Notes under the pieces: generated by a model
Told to the model about the DNA's origin: nothing
The model's input: the letters and a program-made list of their open reading frames with translations, nothing else
Database searches by the model: none
Assembly: GCF_024436035.1 (NCBI RefSeq)
Contig: NZ_JANFNG010000039.1
Location: 1 to 54,861 of the forward strand
Source of the DNA: Streptomyces humicola
GTDB taxonomy: Bacteria; Actinomycetota; Actinomycetes; Streptomycetales; Streptomycetaceae
DNA: 54,861 bases
Direction of reading: 5' to 3'
Made by a program: the position numbers and the translations under genes
Shown: positions 44,642-53,402 of the stretch, piece by piece
Layout: every line of letters starts with the position of its first letter
Numbering within the stretch: position 1 is the first letter of the stretch

Positions 44642-44983
44642 AGGCTCTCCTTCCTTCTTCCACCTACCGGAATTCAACTTTCTGTTGAAGGAAGTCTTCA
44701 CGCCGGAGACGTGGAGCGTCAAGGCTTCAGACGTGCGACCCGTGAGCCACTTTGGAGGATTCCACAAAATGGAATCTGCATTCCATACAATAGAAGGTAG
44801 CTACGACCAGTTGCGGTGTGGCGACAGGTAGGGCGTAAGCGTCGATCGTGTGGTCCACGGGCCCGCGGACCTCGGATCCGCAGGCAGCGGCCCGTGATCG
44901 ACCGCTCGGCGCCCGGTAGGCTGCCGTACGCTGCCGAGCCCATACCGGGCCCGGCGGCTCACGCGGCTTCGAGAGGACCGGAC
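44642..44983. promoter_or_regulatory. allB-iclR divergent control region with tandem boxes
   Basis: This 342-bp gap has four signals. A 17-bp dyad at 44673-44689 (TTCAAC, 5 nt, GTTGAA) lies 32 bp before allB. A possible leftward promoter is TTGACG at 44717-44722 (read on minus) with AAGACT 18 bp downstream. Two 15-bp boxes start exactly 21 bp apart: TTCCACAAAATGGAA (44760-44774) and TTCCATACAATAGAA (44781-44795); the latter contains TACAAT, a good -10 for the rightward iclR gene. The first 190 bp before the chosen iclR start (GTG 44984) are open in frame from GTG 44816, so an earlier iclR start is possible. Confidence 0.6.
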
Positions 44984-45808
44984 GTGCCGTCGATCAGCTC
45001 CAGCAGCTCCGCCAACAACACCAGCACCAGCAGTAAGCCCAACGGCACCGCCGCGGGCGCCGGTGGCGTGCAATCCCTGGAGCGCGCTTTCGACCTGCTG
45101 GAGCGGATGGCCGACGCGGGCGGCGAGGTCGGGCTGAGCGAGCTCTCCGCGAGCAGCGGACTTCCGCTTCCCACGATCCACCGGCTGATGCGCACGCTCG
45201 TCTCCTGCGGCTACGTACGGCAGCAGCCGAACCGCCGCTACGCGCTCGGCCCGCGCCTCATCCGGCTCGGCGAGAGCGCATCGCGGCTGCTGGGCACTTG
45301 GGCGCGGCCGTACCTCGCGGAACTGGTCGAGGCGACCGGCGAGACGGCGAACATGGCGCTGCTCGACGGCGATGAGGTCGTCTACGTGGCGCAGGTGCCG
45401 TCGCGCCACTCAATGCGGATGTTCACCGAGGTCGGACGGCGGGTGCTGCCGCACTCCACGGGCGTCGGCAAGGCGCTGCTCGCGCACGTCCCGGCCGACG
45501 AGGTGCGGGCGCTGCTGGGGCGTACGGGCATGCCCGCGGCGACCGAGAAGACGATCACCGACCCGGAGGAGTTCATCGCCGAGCTGGAGCGCATCCGCAC
45601 GGCGGGCTACGCGGTCGACGACAACGAGCAGGAGATAGGGGTGCGCTGCCTGGCGGTGACCGTGCCCGATTCCCCGACGGCCGCGGCGATCTCCATCTCG
45701 GGCCCGGCGGGACGCGTCACGGAGACGGCACAGGACAAGATCATCCCCGTGCTGCAGGACGTCGCACGCCAGCTCTCCGCTGCGCTCGCCAGCACGGGAA
45801 CCGCCTGA
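44984..45808 (+). CDS. allR: IclR-family regulator of allantoin genes (AllR-like)
   Basis: A 274-residue repressor-type protein. A Ser/Asn/Thr-rich N-terminus leads to the winged helix (GVQSLERAFDLLERMADAGG, LSELSASSGLPLPTIHRLMR) and the IclR effector domain (GETANMALLDGDEVVYVAQV, LPHSTGVGKALLAHVPADEV, IGVRCLAVTVPDSPTAAAIS). IclR proteins of this type sense glyoxylate or allantoin-pathway compounds. Its position beside allB and the repeated boxes at both allB and malate synthase promoters support that role. The GTG at 44984 follows GAGAGG; the start is not certain. Confidence 0.88.
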   Translation: MPSISSSSSANNTSTSSKPNGTAAGAGGVQSLERAFDLLERMADAGGEVGLSELSASSGLPLPTIHRLMRTLVSCGYVRQQPNRRYALGPRLIRLGESASRLLGTWARPYLAELVEATGETANMALLDGDEVVYVAQVPSRHSMRMFTEVGRRVLPHSTGVGKALLAHVPADEVRALLGRTGMPAATEKTITDPEEFIAELERIRTAGYAVDDNEQEIGVRCLAVTVPDSPTAAAISISGPAGRVTETAQDKIIPVLQDVARQLSAALASTGTA

Positions 45809-45810
45809 CC

Positions 45811-46206
45811 TCAGGTGGGGTCGCCGGCCGCCTCGCGGCGTGGTCGTGCCGCCGGAACGGGGCCGAAGAGGTCGATCGCGCCGCGCACCTCCGCCAGGGA
45901 CGGTGCGAGCGCGCTCACCGAGCCCAGGGCGCTGGTGAGCACCAGCAGCGAGCCGCGGAGGCGTTCGATCACCGGGACGCCCGCCGCGGCGGCTGCGTCG
46001 AGCGCCGCGAGTTCGTCCTCGGCGACCTCACGGTCGGACAGATGGGCGCGGTAGCCCGCGAGCTCGCGGCGGAGGCGGGCGACCGCCTTGCGCAGACCCG
46101 TCACCCGCGGGTCCTCGGTACCGTCCGCCGCGCCGTCGGCTGTGCCATCCGCGCCGTCGGCGCGTACGACGGTCCGGGCACACTGCCCGGTCGGGTCGTT
46201 CGACAC
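45811..46206 (-). CDS. Small conserved actinobacterial protein (DUF5955-like)
   Basis: A 131-residue protein starting at GTG 46206 with GGGGGAG upstream. An acidic, repetitive stretch (GADGTADGAADGTED) precedes two helices, VTGLRKAVARLRRELAGYRA (predicted coiled coil) and LAALDAAAAAGVPVIERLRG, then a hydrophobic LLVLTSALGSVSALAPSLAE helix. The layout resembles streptomycete DUF5955 proteins. No function is known. It is convergent with allR and divergent from the MobA-like gene. Confidence 0.6.
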   Translation of the reverse strand: MSNDPTGQCARTVVRADGADGTADGAADGTEDPRVTGLRKAVARLRRELAGYRAHLSDREVAEDELAALDAAAAAGVPVIERLRGSLLVLTSALGSVSALAPSLAEVRGAIDLFGPVPAARPRREAAGDPT

Positions 46207-46265
46207 TGCTACTCCCCCTCAGACGTCCTGGGGTAGGCCATGCTGGGCCGGACCAGTAAAGGCGA

Positions 46266-46326
46266 CTCTCCGCACATCGCGCCATACGGAGAGCGAAATC
46301 GGTCTCAAAAAACCTTCGTTCGAAGG
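46266..46326. promoter_or_regulatory. Two inverted repeats upstream of the MobA-like gene
   Basis: CTCTCCG (46266-46272) and CGGAGAG (46287-46293) form one dyad. CCTTCG (46313-46318), TT, CGAAGG (46321-46326) forms a second compact palindrome. Both lie in the intergenic region before the ATG at 46405. Binding proteins are unknown. Confidence 0.45.
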
Positions 46327-46404
46327 AGACTTGGCGGTATTTCACACGTCCGTGTGGCAAGCCGCCGCTTTCCTCGCAAGCCGGAAAGGGGATATGCAGG
46401 CGTC

Positions 46405-47061
46405 ATGAAGCAGTTTGTAGCGGGTGTGGTGCTCGCGGCCGGTACCGGACGGCGGCTGGGCGGGCAGCCCAAGGCGCTCCTCACCTACCGCGGGGGGCTG
46501 CTCGTCGAGCATGCCGCCCGCGTGCTGCGCGACGGGGGCTGCGACGTGGTGCATGTCGTGCTCGGTGCGGCCGCCGCGGAGGTACGGGAGCGGGCCACCG
46601 GGCTCGACTGGTGCCGGCTGGTCGACAACCCCGACTGGGCGCAGGGGATGGGATCCTCGCTGCGCGTCGGGCTCGCCTCGCTCCGCTCCACGGACGCGCG
46701 GGCGGCGGTGGTCTCCCTCGTCGACCAGCCCGGAATCGGCCCCGAGGCCGTCGCACGCCTGCTGTCGTCCGGCGTCTCGCGGGCGAGCCTCGCCGCCGCC
46801 GCATACGACGGCAGCCGCGGCCATCCCGTGCTCTTCGGCGCCGATCACTGGCCCGCCGTCATTTCCTCGGCCAAAGGCGATCAAGGCGCTCGCGCATATC
46901 TGCGGGGGCGTGAGAGCACAATCACATTGGTCGAATGCGGGGACATTTCCTCGCCCGGCGACATCGACACCCCCGCCGACCTGCGACTCCTCTCCGAGCC
47001 TGGCGGCCGGGCCGCCGAGAGGCCCCGCGAAGGCCGTGCACCGGGTGCCACAAACCGTTGA
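46405..47061 (+). CDS. MobA-like NTP transferase (molybdenum cofactor nucleotidyltransferase family)
   Basis: A 218-residue nucleotidyltransferase. [20 protein letters not shown] is the nucleotide-binding signature, [17 protein letters not shown] the metal-binding region, and [19 protein letters not shown] the closing motif. The group includes MocA/MobA and the enzyme that finishes molybdopterin cytosine dinucleotide for xanthine-dehydrogenase-type enzymes, which fits purine oxidation upstream of urate, although no xdh genes lie in the window. A FAD- or sugar-nucleotide use cannot be excluded. Its stop codon overlaps the -35 of the malate synthase promoter. Confidence 0.85.
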   Translation: MKQFVAGVVLAAGTGRRLGGQPKALLTYRGGLLVEHAARVLRDGGCDVVHVVLGAAAAEVRERATGLDWCRLVDNPDWAQGMGSSLRVGLASLRSTDARAAVVSLVDQPGIGPEAVARLLSSGVSRASLAAAAYDGSRGHPVLFGADHWPAVISSAKGDQGARAYLRGRESTITLVECGDISSPGDIDTPADLRLLSEPGGRAAERPREGRAPGATNR

Positions 47062-47099
47062 TCTTCCACTATGCAGAAACTATGCTCCACGCAGCAGAA
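47058..47099 (+). promoter_or_regulatory. Malate synthase promoter with two AllR-like boxes
   Basis: TTGATC (47058-47063) and TATGCT (47081-47086), 17 bp apart, form a good vegetative-type promoter. TTCCACTATGCAGAA (47064-47078) fills the spacer and CTCCACGCAGCAGAA (47085-47099) overlaps the -10 and start site. The two boxes begin 21 bp apart, exactly as at the allB/iclR region. A repressor at these sites would block transcription. Confidence 0.62.
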
Positions 47100-47216
47100 C
47101 GCTCGGGCCCGGCCGCACACCGGCCCGGGATCTGCCGCCGTACCCACAATCCGCGGCACCCCGTGCCGCCATCGCGCCGCCGCCGCACACGGCGCGCGCG
47201 TGAAGGAGTGACAGCC

Positions 47217-48833
47217 ATGTCCGCAGCAGCGCCCTCCCCGCTGCCCGTCATCGTCGACGCAGAGCCCGTCCCACGTTCCGAGGAGGTGCTCACCGATGAG
47301 GCGCTCGCCTTCATCGGAGAGCTGCATCGCCGGTTCGCACCGCGCCGCGCCGAACTGCTCGCCCAGCGCAAGGAGCGCCGAGACGAGATCGCACGAACCG
47401 CCGCACTGGACTTCCGCCCCGAGACCGCGCACGTCCGCGAGGGCGACTGGCAGGTCGCCCGGGCCCCGGAGGTGCTGAACGACCGGCGTGTGGAGATCAC
47501 CGGTCCGACCGACCGCAAGATGACCATCAACGCGCTGAACTCCGGCGCCAAGGTATGGCTCGCCGACTTCGAGGACGCCTCCGCGCCCACATGGGAGAAC
47601 GTGGTCCTCGGCCAGGTCAACCTGATCGACGCCTACGAGCGCCGCATCGACTTCACCTCCCCCGAGGGCAAGTCCTACGCGCTGCGCCCGGATGCGGAAC
47701 TCGCCACCGTCGTGATGCGCCCGCGCGGCTGGCACCTGGACGAGCGGCACCTGACCGTCGACGGCGAACCGGTGCCGGGCGCCTTCGTCGACTTCGGCCT
47801 GTATTTCTTCCACAACGCCAAGCGGTTGCTGGCCAAGGGCAAGGGCCCGTACTTCTACCTGCCGAAGACGGAGTCGTACCTCGAGGCGCGCCTGTGGAAC
47901 GACGTCTTCGTCTTCGCCCAGGACTACACCGGCATTCCGCAGGGCACCATCCGTGCCACCGTCCTCATCGAGACGATCACCGCCGCGTTCGAGATGGAGG
48001 AGATCCTCTACGAACTGCGCGACCACGCCAGCGGTCTGAACGCCGGCCGCTGGGACTATCTCTTCTCGATCGTGAAGAACTTCCGCGACGGTGGTGAGAA
48101 GTTCGTCCTGCCGGACCGCAACGCGGTGACCATGACGGCGCCGTTCATGCGCGCGTACACCGAACTGCTCGTCCGCACCTGCCACAAGCGCGGCGCCCAC
48201 GCCATCGGCGGCATGGCCGCGTTCATCCCCTCGCGCCGCGACCCCGAGGTCAACGCCAAGGCGCTGGAGAAGGTCAGGGCCGACAAGGACCGCGAGGCCG
48301 CGGACGGTTTCGACGGCTCCTGGGTCGCCCACCCCGACCTGGTCCCGGTCGCCCGCGCCAGCTTCGACGCGGTGCTCGGCGACAAGCCGAACCAGAAGGA
48401 CCGGCTGCGCGAGGACGTGCACGTCACCGCCGACCAGCTGATCGCCATCGATTCGCTCGACGCCAAACCGACGTACGAGGGGTTGCGCAACGCCGTCCAG
48501 GTCGGCATCCGCTACATCGAGGCCTGGCTGCGGGGCCTCGGCGCCGTTGCCATCTTCAACCTCATGGAGGACGCGGCCACCGCCGAGATCTCGCGCTCGC
48601 AGATCTGGCAGTGGATCGACGCCGGCGTCGTCTTCGACAACGGCGAGAAGGCCACCGCCGAGCTGGCCCGCCACATCGCCGCCGAGGAACTGGCGGCGAT
48701 CCGCGCGGAGATCGGCGAGGAGGCCTTCGCGGCCGGCACCTGGCAGCAGGCGCACGACCTGCTGCTCCAGGTCTCGCTCGACGAGAAGTACGTGGACTTC
48801 CTCACCCTGCCCGCGTACGAGTTGCTCGGCTGA
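47217..48833 (+). CDS. aceB: Malate synthase A
   Basis: A 538-residue enzyme that condenses glyoxylate with acetyl-CoA to malate. [69 protein letters not shown] and FPALL-type [13 protein letters not shown] are class A signatures with the catalytic Arg and metal-binding Glu in place; [17 protein letters not shown] follows. In streptomycetes this isoform removes glyoxylate from allantoin, so its position behind allR and the shared boxes fit. Start ATG 47217 follows GAAGGAG. It ends at a strong terminator. Confidence 0.96.
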   Translation: MSAAAPSPLPVIVDAEPVPRSEEVLTDEALAFIGELHRRFAPRRAELLAQRKERRDEIARTAALDFRPETAHVREGDWQVARAPEVLNDRRVEITGPTDRKMTINALNSGAKVWLADFEDASAPTWENVVLGQVNLIDAYERRIDFTSPEGKSYALRPDAELATVVMRPRGWHLDERHLTVDGEPVPGAFVDFGLYFFHNAKRLLAKGKGPYFYLPKTESYLEARLWNDVFVFAQDYTGIPQGTIRATVLIETITAAFEMEEILYELRDHASGLNAGRWDYLFSIVKNFRDGGEKFVLPDRNAVTMTAPFMRAYTELLVRTCHKRGAHAIGGMAAFIPSRRDPEVNAKALEKVRADKDREAADGFDGSWVAHPDLVPVARASFDAVLGDKPNQKDRLREDVHVTADQLIAIDSLDAKPTYEGLRNAVQVGIRYIEAWLRGLGAVAIFNLMEDAATAEISRSQIWQWIDAGVVFDNGEKATAELARHIAAEELAAIRAEIGEEAFAAGTWQQAHDLLLQVSLDEKYVDFLTLPAYELLG

Positions 48834-48846
48834 GCGACGAGACCGT

Positions 48847-48890
48847 ACGACGGTGGCCGGCCCCGGAACACAGGGGCCGGCCACCGTCGT
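48847..48890. terminator. Strong terminator after malate synthase
   Basis: Positions 48847-48864 and 48873-48890 are an exact 18-bp inverted pair (begins ACGACGGTGG) with an 8-nt loop, between the convergent malate synthase and permease genes. Confidence 0.88.
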
Positions 48891-48917
48891 GTGCCAAGCG
48901 GTCTCGCGCTCACGCGG

Positions 48918-50300
48918 TCATATGGGAACGCGCTCCCGCTGCACCGGGACATCCGGCTCCGTGGTCCCGCGCCGGCCCAGGTGATGGAAGATCAGATTAA
49001 GGACGACGGCCACCAGACAGCCGGTGCTGATACCGGAGTTGAGCACGATCTGCAGATGTGGGTCCACGTGGGCGTAGAAGCCCGGCGAGACGATCGGGAT
49101 CATGCCGATGCCGATGGCGATGCCCACGATGAGCAGGTTGTTCCCGTCCGAAAGATCCGCCTCAGCAAGGGTCTTGACGCCGCTGGAGGCGACCGTACCG
49201 AACAGCACCAGACCCGCGCCGCCCAGCACTGGGCCTGGCACCAGCGAGATCAATGACGCGAGCACCGGGCACAGCCCGGCCAGCACCAGCAGCACACCGC
49301 CCGCGGCGACGACGAACCGGCTGCGCACCTTGGTGATCGCCACCAGGCCGATGTTCTGGGCGAAGGCACTGTTGAAGAAGCCGTTGAACAACGGGCTGAT
49401 GGCGCTGCCCAGGGTGTCGGCGCGCAGCCCCGCCGCGAGCGTCGCCTCGTCGGCCGGACGCTCCACGACCTTGCCGAGCGCCAGGATGTCGGCGGTCGAC
49501 TCGGTGAGGCACACCACCATCACGATGCACATCGACAGGATCGCGGGGATCTGGAACTGCGGTGCGCCGAAGTGGAACGGGGTGGGAAAGCCGACGAGGC
49601 CGGCCTTGCCGATCGGGCTGAAGTCGGTCTTGCCCAACGGGATGGCGATCAGCGTGCCGACGACCAGGCCGATGAGGATCGAGATCTGCTGGAGGAAGCC
49701 GCTGAGCAGCCGCCGCAGCGCCAGCACCACCACCAACGTGATGGCGGCGAGCACGATGTTGGACAGTGCGTCGTATCCGGGGGCCGAGGGATCGCTGCCC
49801 GCGATCCATCCGACGGCCACGGGGAGCAGCGATATGCCGATGAGGGTGATGACCGAGCCGGTGACGACGGGCGGGAAGAAGCGGATCAGCCTGCAGAAGT
49901 AAGGCGCGACCAGGCATCCGACGAGGCCGGCGACGATGACGGAGCCGAAGATGACGGGAAGGGCGTCATGGCGGCCGGTGGAGTCGGCGATCGCGATCAT
50001 CGGGGCGACGCCGGCGAACGAGACGCCGTTGACGAAGGGCAGCCGGGCCCCGACCTTCCAGAATCCGATGGTCTGCAGGAGGGTTGCCAGACCTGCGGTG
50101 AACAGGCTCGCCCCCACCAGGAATGTCATGTCGGTCGCGGAGAGCCCGACCGCTTTGCCGACGACGAGGGGCGGCGCGACCACCCCCGCGTACATGGCGG
50201 CCACGTGCTGCAGGCCGCTGGTGAACAGCTTTCCCGGCGGGAGCTTGTCGTCGACCGGGTGTTTGGGAGGTTCGGATGCGGGAGCCGGGGTGTCGACCAC
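48918..50300 (-). CDS. NCS2 urate/xanthine permease
   Basis: A 460-residue membrane transporter with about 14 segments. LQHVAAMYAGVVAPPLVVGK and LPFVNGVSFAGVAPMIAIA are N-terminal signatures of the nucleobase:cation symporter-2 family; GFFNSAFAQNIGLVAITKV contains the QN pair of the purine-binding motif in the urate/xanthine branch. GTG 50300 is the start. It is the most downstream gene of the leftward purine block and probably brings in urate, xanthine or uracil. Confidence 0.9.
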   Translation of the reverse strand: MVDTPAPASEPPKHPVDDKLPPGKLFTSGLQHVAAMYAGVVAPPLVVGKAVGLSATDMTFLVGASLFTAGLATLLQTIGFWKVGARLPFVNGVSFAGVAPMIAIADSTGRHDALPVIFGSVIVAGLVGCLVAPYFCRLIRFFPPVVTGSVITLIGISLLPVAVGWIAGSDPSAPGYDALSNIVLAAITLVVVLALRRLLSGFLQQISILIGLVVGTLIAIPLGKTDFSPIGKAGLVGFPTPFHFGAPQFQIPAILSMCIVMVVCLTESTADILALGKVVERPADEATLAAGLRADTLGSAISPLFNGFFNSAFAQNIGLVAITKVRSRFVVAAGGVLLVLAGLCPVLASLISLVPGPVLGGAGLVLFGTVASSGVKTLAEADLSDGNNLLIVGIAIGIGMIPIVSPGFYAHVDPHLQIVLNSGISTGCLVAVVLNLIFHHLGRRGTTEPDVPVQRERVPI

Positions 50301-50410
50301 GGTTCTCCTCCTGTCGGTTACACGCCAAAGGCGCGGGTTTCAGGGAGGGTGGTGCGGGTCGTCTGGAGCTCTGCGGAAAGCCAGAGGCAGGACCGAAGAG
50401 GGGTTGGGTG

Positions 50411-50452
50411 CGCCGCCCCCGTACTACTGCTGTCCGATGTACGGGGGCGGCG
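50411..50452. promoter_or_regulatory. Large hairpin in the leader between deaminase and permease
   Basis: CGCCGCCCCCGTAC (50411-50424) and its exact inverse (50439-50452) make a 14-bp stem with a 14-nt loop. It lies 110 bp upstream of the permease start and 77 bp beyond the deaminase stop. Two weaker GC-rich dyads follow (around 50455-50475 and 50482-50510). It could be the deaminase terminator or an attenuator of the permease. Confidence 0.6.
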
Positions 50453-50529
50453 CTGCCGGAGCCCCACGGGGTCCGGCACCCCGGCCGGGGACCGTCCCCC
50501 CCGGCCGGTGGCCTGGCTGTGCGCCGGCG

Positions 50530-51960
50530 TCAGTCGGTGAGACCGGCGATCTTCGCGAGGCGCTGGGCCTCGGTGCGCGTGCTGCGCGCGATGGCGTCCT
50601 CGTCGACGTGGACCAGGTGGCTGTTCTCGACCACCGGCTTGCCGTTGGTGAGGAGCAGGGTGAGCGGTGCCGCGGCGCCGAAGACGAGGGCGGCGACCGG
50701 GTCGGCGATGGAGGAGTGCAGCACCCCGTCCAGCTTCCACAGGGCGAGGTCGGCGAGCTTGCCCGGCTCGATCGAGCCGATCTCCTGCTCACGGCCGAGG
50801 ACACGCGCACCGCCATAGGTGCCCAGCCGCAGCGCCTGGCGGGCGTTGAGCGCCTTCTCGCGGTGGCTGCCGAGGCGGTTGATCAGCAGAGCGTTGCGCA
50901 GCTCGGTGCCGAGCTCGCCGGACTCGTTGGAGGCGGTGCCGTCGACACCGAGGCCGACCGGCACACCCGCGGCGAGCATGTCGGGAACGCGGGCGATGCC
51001 CGCGGCGAGGCGCGCGTTGGAGGACGGGCAGTGGGCGACGCCGGTGCCGGTCTCGGCGAACTTCGCGATGTCGGAGTCGTTCATGTGGACGCAGTGCGCC
51101 ATCCACACGTCCTCGCCGAGCCAGCCGGTGGACTCGAAGTAGTCCGTCGGGCCCATGCCGAACAGCTCGTGGCAGAACTTCTCCTCCTCCACGGTCTCCG
51201 AGCCGTGCGTGTGCATCCGCACACCGAGCCGGCGAGCGAGCTCGGAGCCCTGCTTGAGCAGCTCAGTGGAGACCGAGAAGGGCGAGCAGGGGGCGACGGC
51301 GACCTGGGTCATCGCGTCGAAGGAGGCGTCGTGGTGTTTCTTGACGGTCTCCTCGGTGGCGGCGAGCGCGCCCTCCAGAGTTTCCACGGCGAAGTCCGGC
51401 GGCAGACCGCCGTCCTTCTTGCTGCGGTCCATCGAGCCGCGGGCCAGGGTGAAGCGGACACCCGTCTCGGAGGCAGCACGGATGATGGCGCCGGACAGGT
51501 CGCCGCAGCCCTGCGGGTAGACGTAGTGGTGGTCCATGGCGGTCGTCACGCCGGACAGCGCGAGCGCGGCCAGCGAGCCCTGGGCCGCCGCGTAGACCAT
51601 CTGCTCGTCGATGCGCGCCCAGGTCGGGTAAAGGGTGACGAGCCAGTCGAAGAGGTTGCAGTCCTGGGCGAGGCCGCGGGTGATCCACTGGTAGAAGTGG
51701 TGGTGGGTGTTGACGAGGCCCGGCGTCAGCAGGTGTCCTTCCGCGTCGATGCGTCGGACGACATTCTCCAGACCGGCGGAAGCAGGACCCTGGCCGACCG
51801 ACTCGATACGGTTTCCGGCGATGACGACATGACCCGAGGCGTACTCGGTGTCATGGGCGTCCACGGTCGCGATGGAACAGTTCTCGATGACGATGCGGGG
51901 GAGTCCCCCCGGCCGAAGGCTAGGGGGAGCCGCGCTGCCGGGGGCTGCCGATGCTGCCAT
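50530..51960 (-). CDS. 8-oxoguanine deaminase
   Basis: A 476-residue amidohydrolase of the TrzN/SsnA group that converts 8-oxoguanine to urate. LLTPGLVNTHHHFYQWITRG holds the first metal His pair, GVRMHTHGSETVEEEKFCHE the central His and Glu, WMAHCVHMNDSDIAKFAETG the next His, and VGLGVDGTASNESGELG the Asp. Length and motifs match the specific 8-oxoguanine deaminase family rather than guanine deaminase. It is preceded upstream by a terminator after uricase, so probably has its own promoter. Confidence 0.9.
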   Translation of the reverse strand: MAASAAPGSAAPPSLRPGGLPRIVIENCSIATVDAHDTEYASGHVVIAGNRIESVGQGPASAGLENVVRRIDAEGHLLTPGLVNTHHHFYQWITRGLAQDCNLFDWLVTLYPTWARIDEQMVYAAAQGSLAALALSGVTTAMDHHYVYPQGCGDLSGAIIRAASETGVRFTLARGSMDRSKKDGGLPPDFAVETLEGALAATEETVKKHHDASFDAMTQVAVAPCSPFSVSTELLKQGSELARRLGVRMHTHGSETVEEEKFCHELFGMGPTDYFESTGWLGEDVWMAHCVHMNDSDIAKFAETGTGVAHCPSSNARLAAGIARVPDMLAAGVPVGLGVDGTASNESGELGTELRNALLINRLGSHREKALNARQALRLGTYGGARVLGREQEIGSIEPGKLADLALWKLDGVLHSSIADPVAALVFGAAAPLTLLLTNGKPVVENSHLVHVDEDAIARSTRTEAQRLAKIAGLTD

Positions 51961-51994
51961 GGTGCTGCCTCGTTCTCTTGGTTTCTTGATCGGC

Positions 51995-52026
51995 CGGGCG
52001 GGCAGTCGGGGAAGGCTGCCCGCCCG
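51995..52026. terminator. Terminator after uricase
   Basis: CGGGCGGGCAG (51995-52005) and CTGCCCGCCCG (52016-52026) form an 11-bp stem with a 10-nt loop, 44 bp beyond the uricase stop on the minus strand. Confidence 0.72.
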
Positions 52027-52069
52027 CTCCCCGCGGGTGCCGAGGTTCAGATCGAGTTTCGGATGACGG

Positions 52070-52993
52070 TCACAGGTTGGTGTGGTCGACCGGGATGCGC
52101 GCCTCGACGCCGTCGCGCAGCACGGTGCCCTCGATCAGGCCGTACGGGCGGTCGGCCGCGAAGTACACCTCGTTGTCGTTCTTCAGACCGAACGGCTCCA
52201 GGTCCACCAGGAAGTGGTGCTTGTTCGGGAGCGACAGACGCACCTCGTCGATCTCCGAGCGGCTGTTGATCACCCGCGAACCCATCTGGTACAGGGTCTG
52301 CTGGAGGGAGAGGCTGTAGGTCTCGGCGAAGGCCTGCAGCAGGTGCTTCTTCGCCTCGGCGTACGAGCGCTCCCAGTTGGGCATCCGCTGCTCGTCGCTG
52401 GTCCAGTTGAAGCGCCAGGCGGCCTGGACCGTGGTGGCGAGGATGCGGTCGTACGCCTCCTGCAGCGTCGTGTACTTGTCCTTGACGTAGCCCCAGAACT
52501 CCGAGTTGGTGGAGTTCATCACCGTCAGGTCCTTCATCCCGGAGATGACTTCCCAGTTCTCACCGTCGAAGGTGATCTGTGAGGTGCGCACCTCCTGGCC
52601 CTTGCGGACGAAGGAGTGCTTGACCTCGTCCGAGCCGATGAAGCGGGAGTTGTTGTCGGAGGTCTCGATCCGCTCCCACGTGTACTCCTCGACGCGGATG
52701 CGTGCGCGCTTGATCGGCTCCTGGCTGGTCACGAAGTGGCGGGCCAGGTGGATGCCGAACTGCTCGGCGGACTCGATGCCGTGTTCCTTGGCGAAGGCGA
52801 AGACGGTGTTCTTCGTGGTGTCGGTCGGCAGCACGTTGGCGTTGCTTCCCGAGTAGTGGACCTCCTCCATGTCGCCGGAGAGGGCGACGGAGACGTTCAG
52901 GTCCTTGATGTGGTGCGTGTCGCCATCACGGGTGATCTTGACGACGCGGTTTTCCGCCTTGCCGTACTGGTTCTGGCCGAGAATGGTGGGCAT
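52070..52993 (-). CDS. Urate oxidase (uricase)
   Basis: A 307-residue cofactor-free oxidase converting urate to 5-hydroxyisourate. QNQYGKAENRVVKI carries the catalytic Lys, LPTDTTKNTVFAFAKEHGIE the catalytic Thr in the TDxxKN motif, and NKHHFLVDLEPFGL the His of the relay with the Phe/Asn binding wall. It has no peroxisomal tail, as expected in bacteria. ATG 52993 starts 7 bp after the hydroxyisourate hydrolase stop, completing the uraD-hiuH-uricase operon. Confidence 0.97.
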   Translation of the reverse strand: MPTILGQNQYGKAENRVVKITRDGDTHHIKDLNVSVALSGDMEEVHYSGSNANVLPTDTTKNTVFAFAKEHGIESAEQFGIHLARHFVTSQEPIKRARIRVEEYTWERIETSDNNSRFIGSDEVKHSFVRKGQEVRTSQITFDGENWEVISGMKDLTVMNSTNSEFWGYVKDKYTTLQEAYDRILATTVQAAWRFNWTSDEQRMPNWERSYAEAKKHLLQAFAETYSLSLQQTLYQMGSRVINSRSEIDEVRLSLPNKHHFLVDLEPFGLKNDNEVYFAADRPYGLIEGTVLRDGVEARIPVDHTNL

Positions 52994-53000
52994 GTCGGTG

Positions 53001-53402
53001 CTAGCTCCCTCGGTATACGGAGTAGCCGAACGGGTTGAGCAGCAGCGGTACGTGGTAGTGCTCACCCGGCTTGACGGCGAACGTGATCGCCACCTCCGGG
53101 AAGAAAGCTCCGCTGTCCCTTACGCGGGGGGCGTCCTGCTGAGCCTCGGCTTCTTGCTTGTGGGTGAAATACGGCTCGACCTCGAAGTAGAGCCGTACGT
53201 GGGTGGTGCCCTCGGGGAGGGCGGGCAGGTCCTTGCAGCGCCCGTCCGCATCGGTCTTCGACGCGCCGTGCACGGTCCATGGGGCATCGGCACCGGACCG
53301 GACCGACAGTTCGACGGCGACGCCCTCGGCGGGGCGTCCGACGCTGGTGTCCAGGATGTGCGTGGATACGGACGCCGTGAGCGCCGTGGCCGTCATGGTC
53401 AT
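53001..53402 (-). CDS. 5-hydroxyisourate hydrolase
   Basis: A 133-residue transthyretin-related protein. SVSTHILDTSVGRPAEGVAV at the start carries the first catalytic His, and the C-terminal FGYSVYRGS is the family's YRGS hallmark with further active-site residues; HYHVPLLLNPFGYS holds the second His. It hydrolyses 5-hydroxyisourate to OHCU. Its ATG 53402 overlaps the uraD stop (ATGA); an ATG at 53396 is an alternative. Confidence 0.95.
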   Translation of the reverse strand: MTMTATALTASVSTHILDTSVGRPAEGVAVELSVRSGADAPWTVHGASKTDADGRCKDLPALPEGTTHVRLYFEVEPYFTHKQEAEAQQDAPRVRDSGAFFPEVAITFAVKPGEHYHVPLLLNPFGYSVYRGS

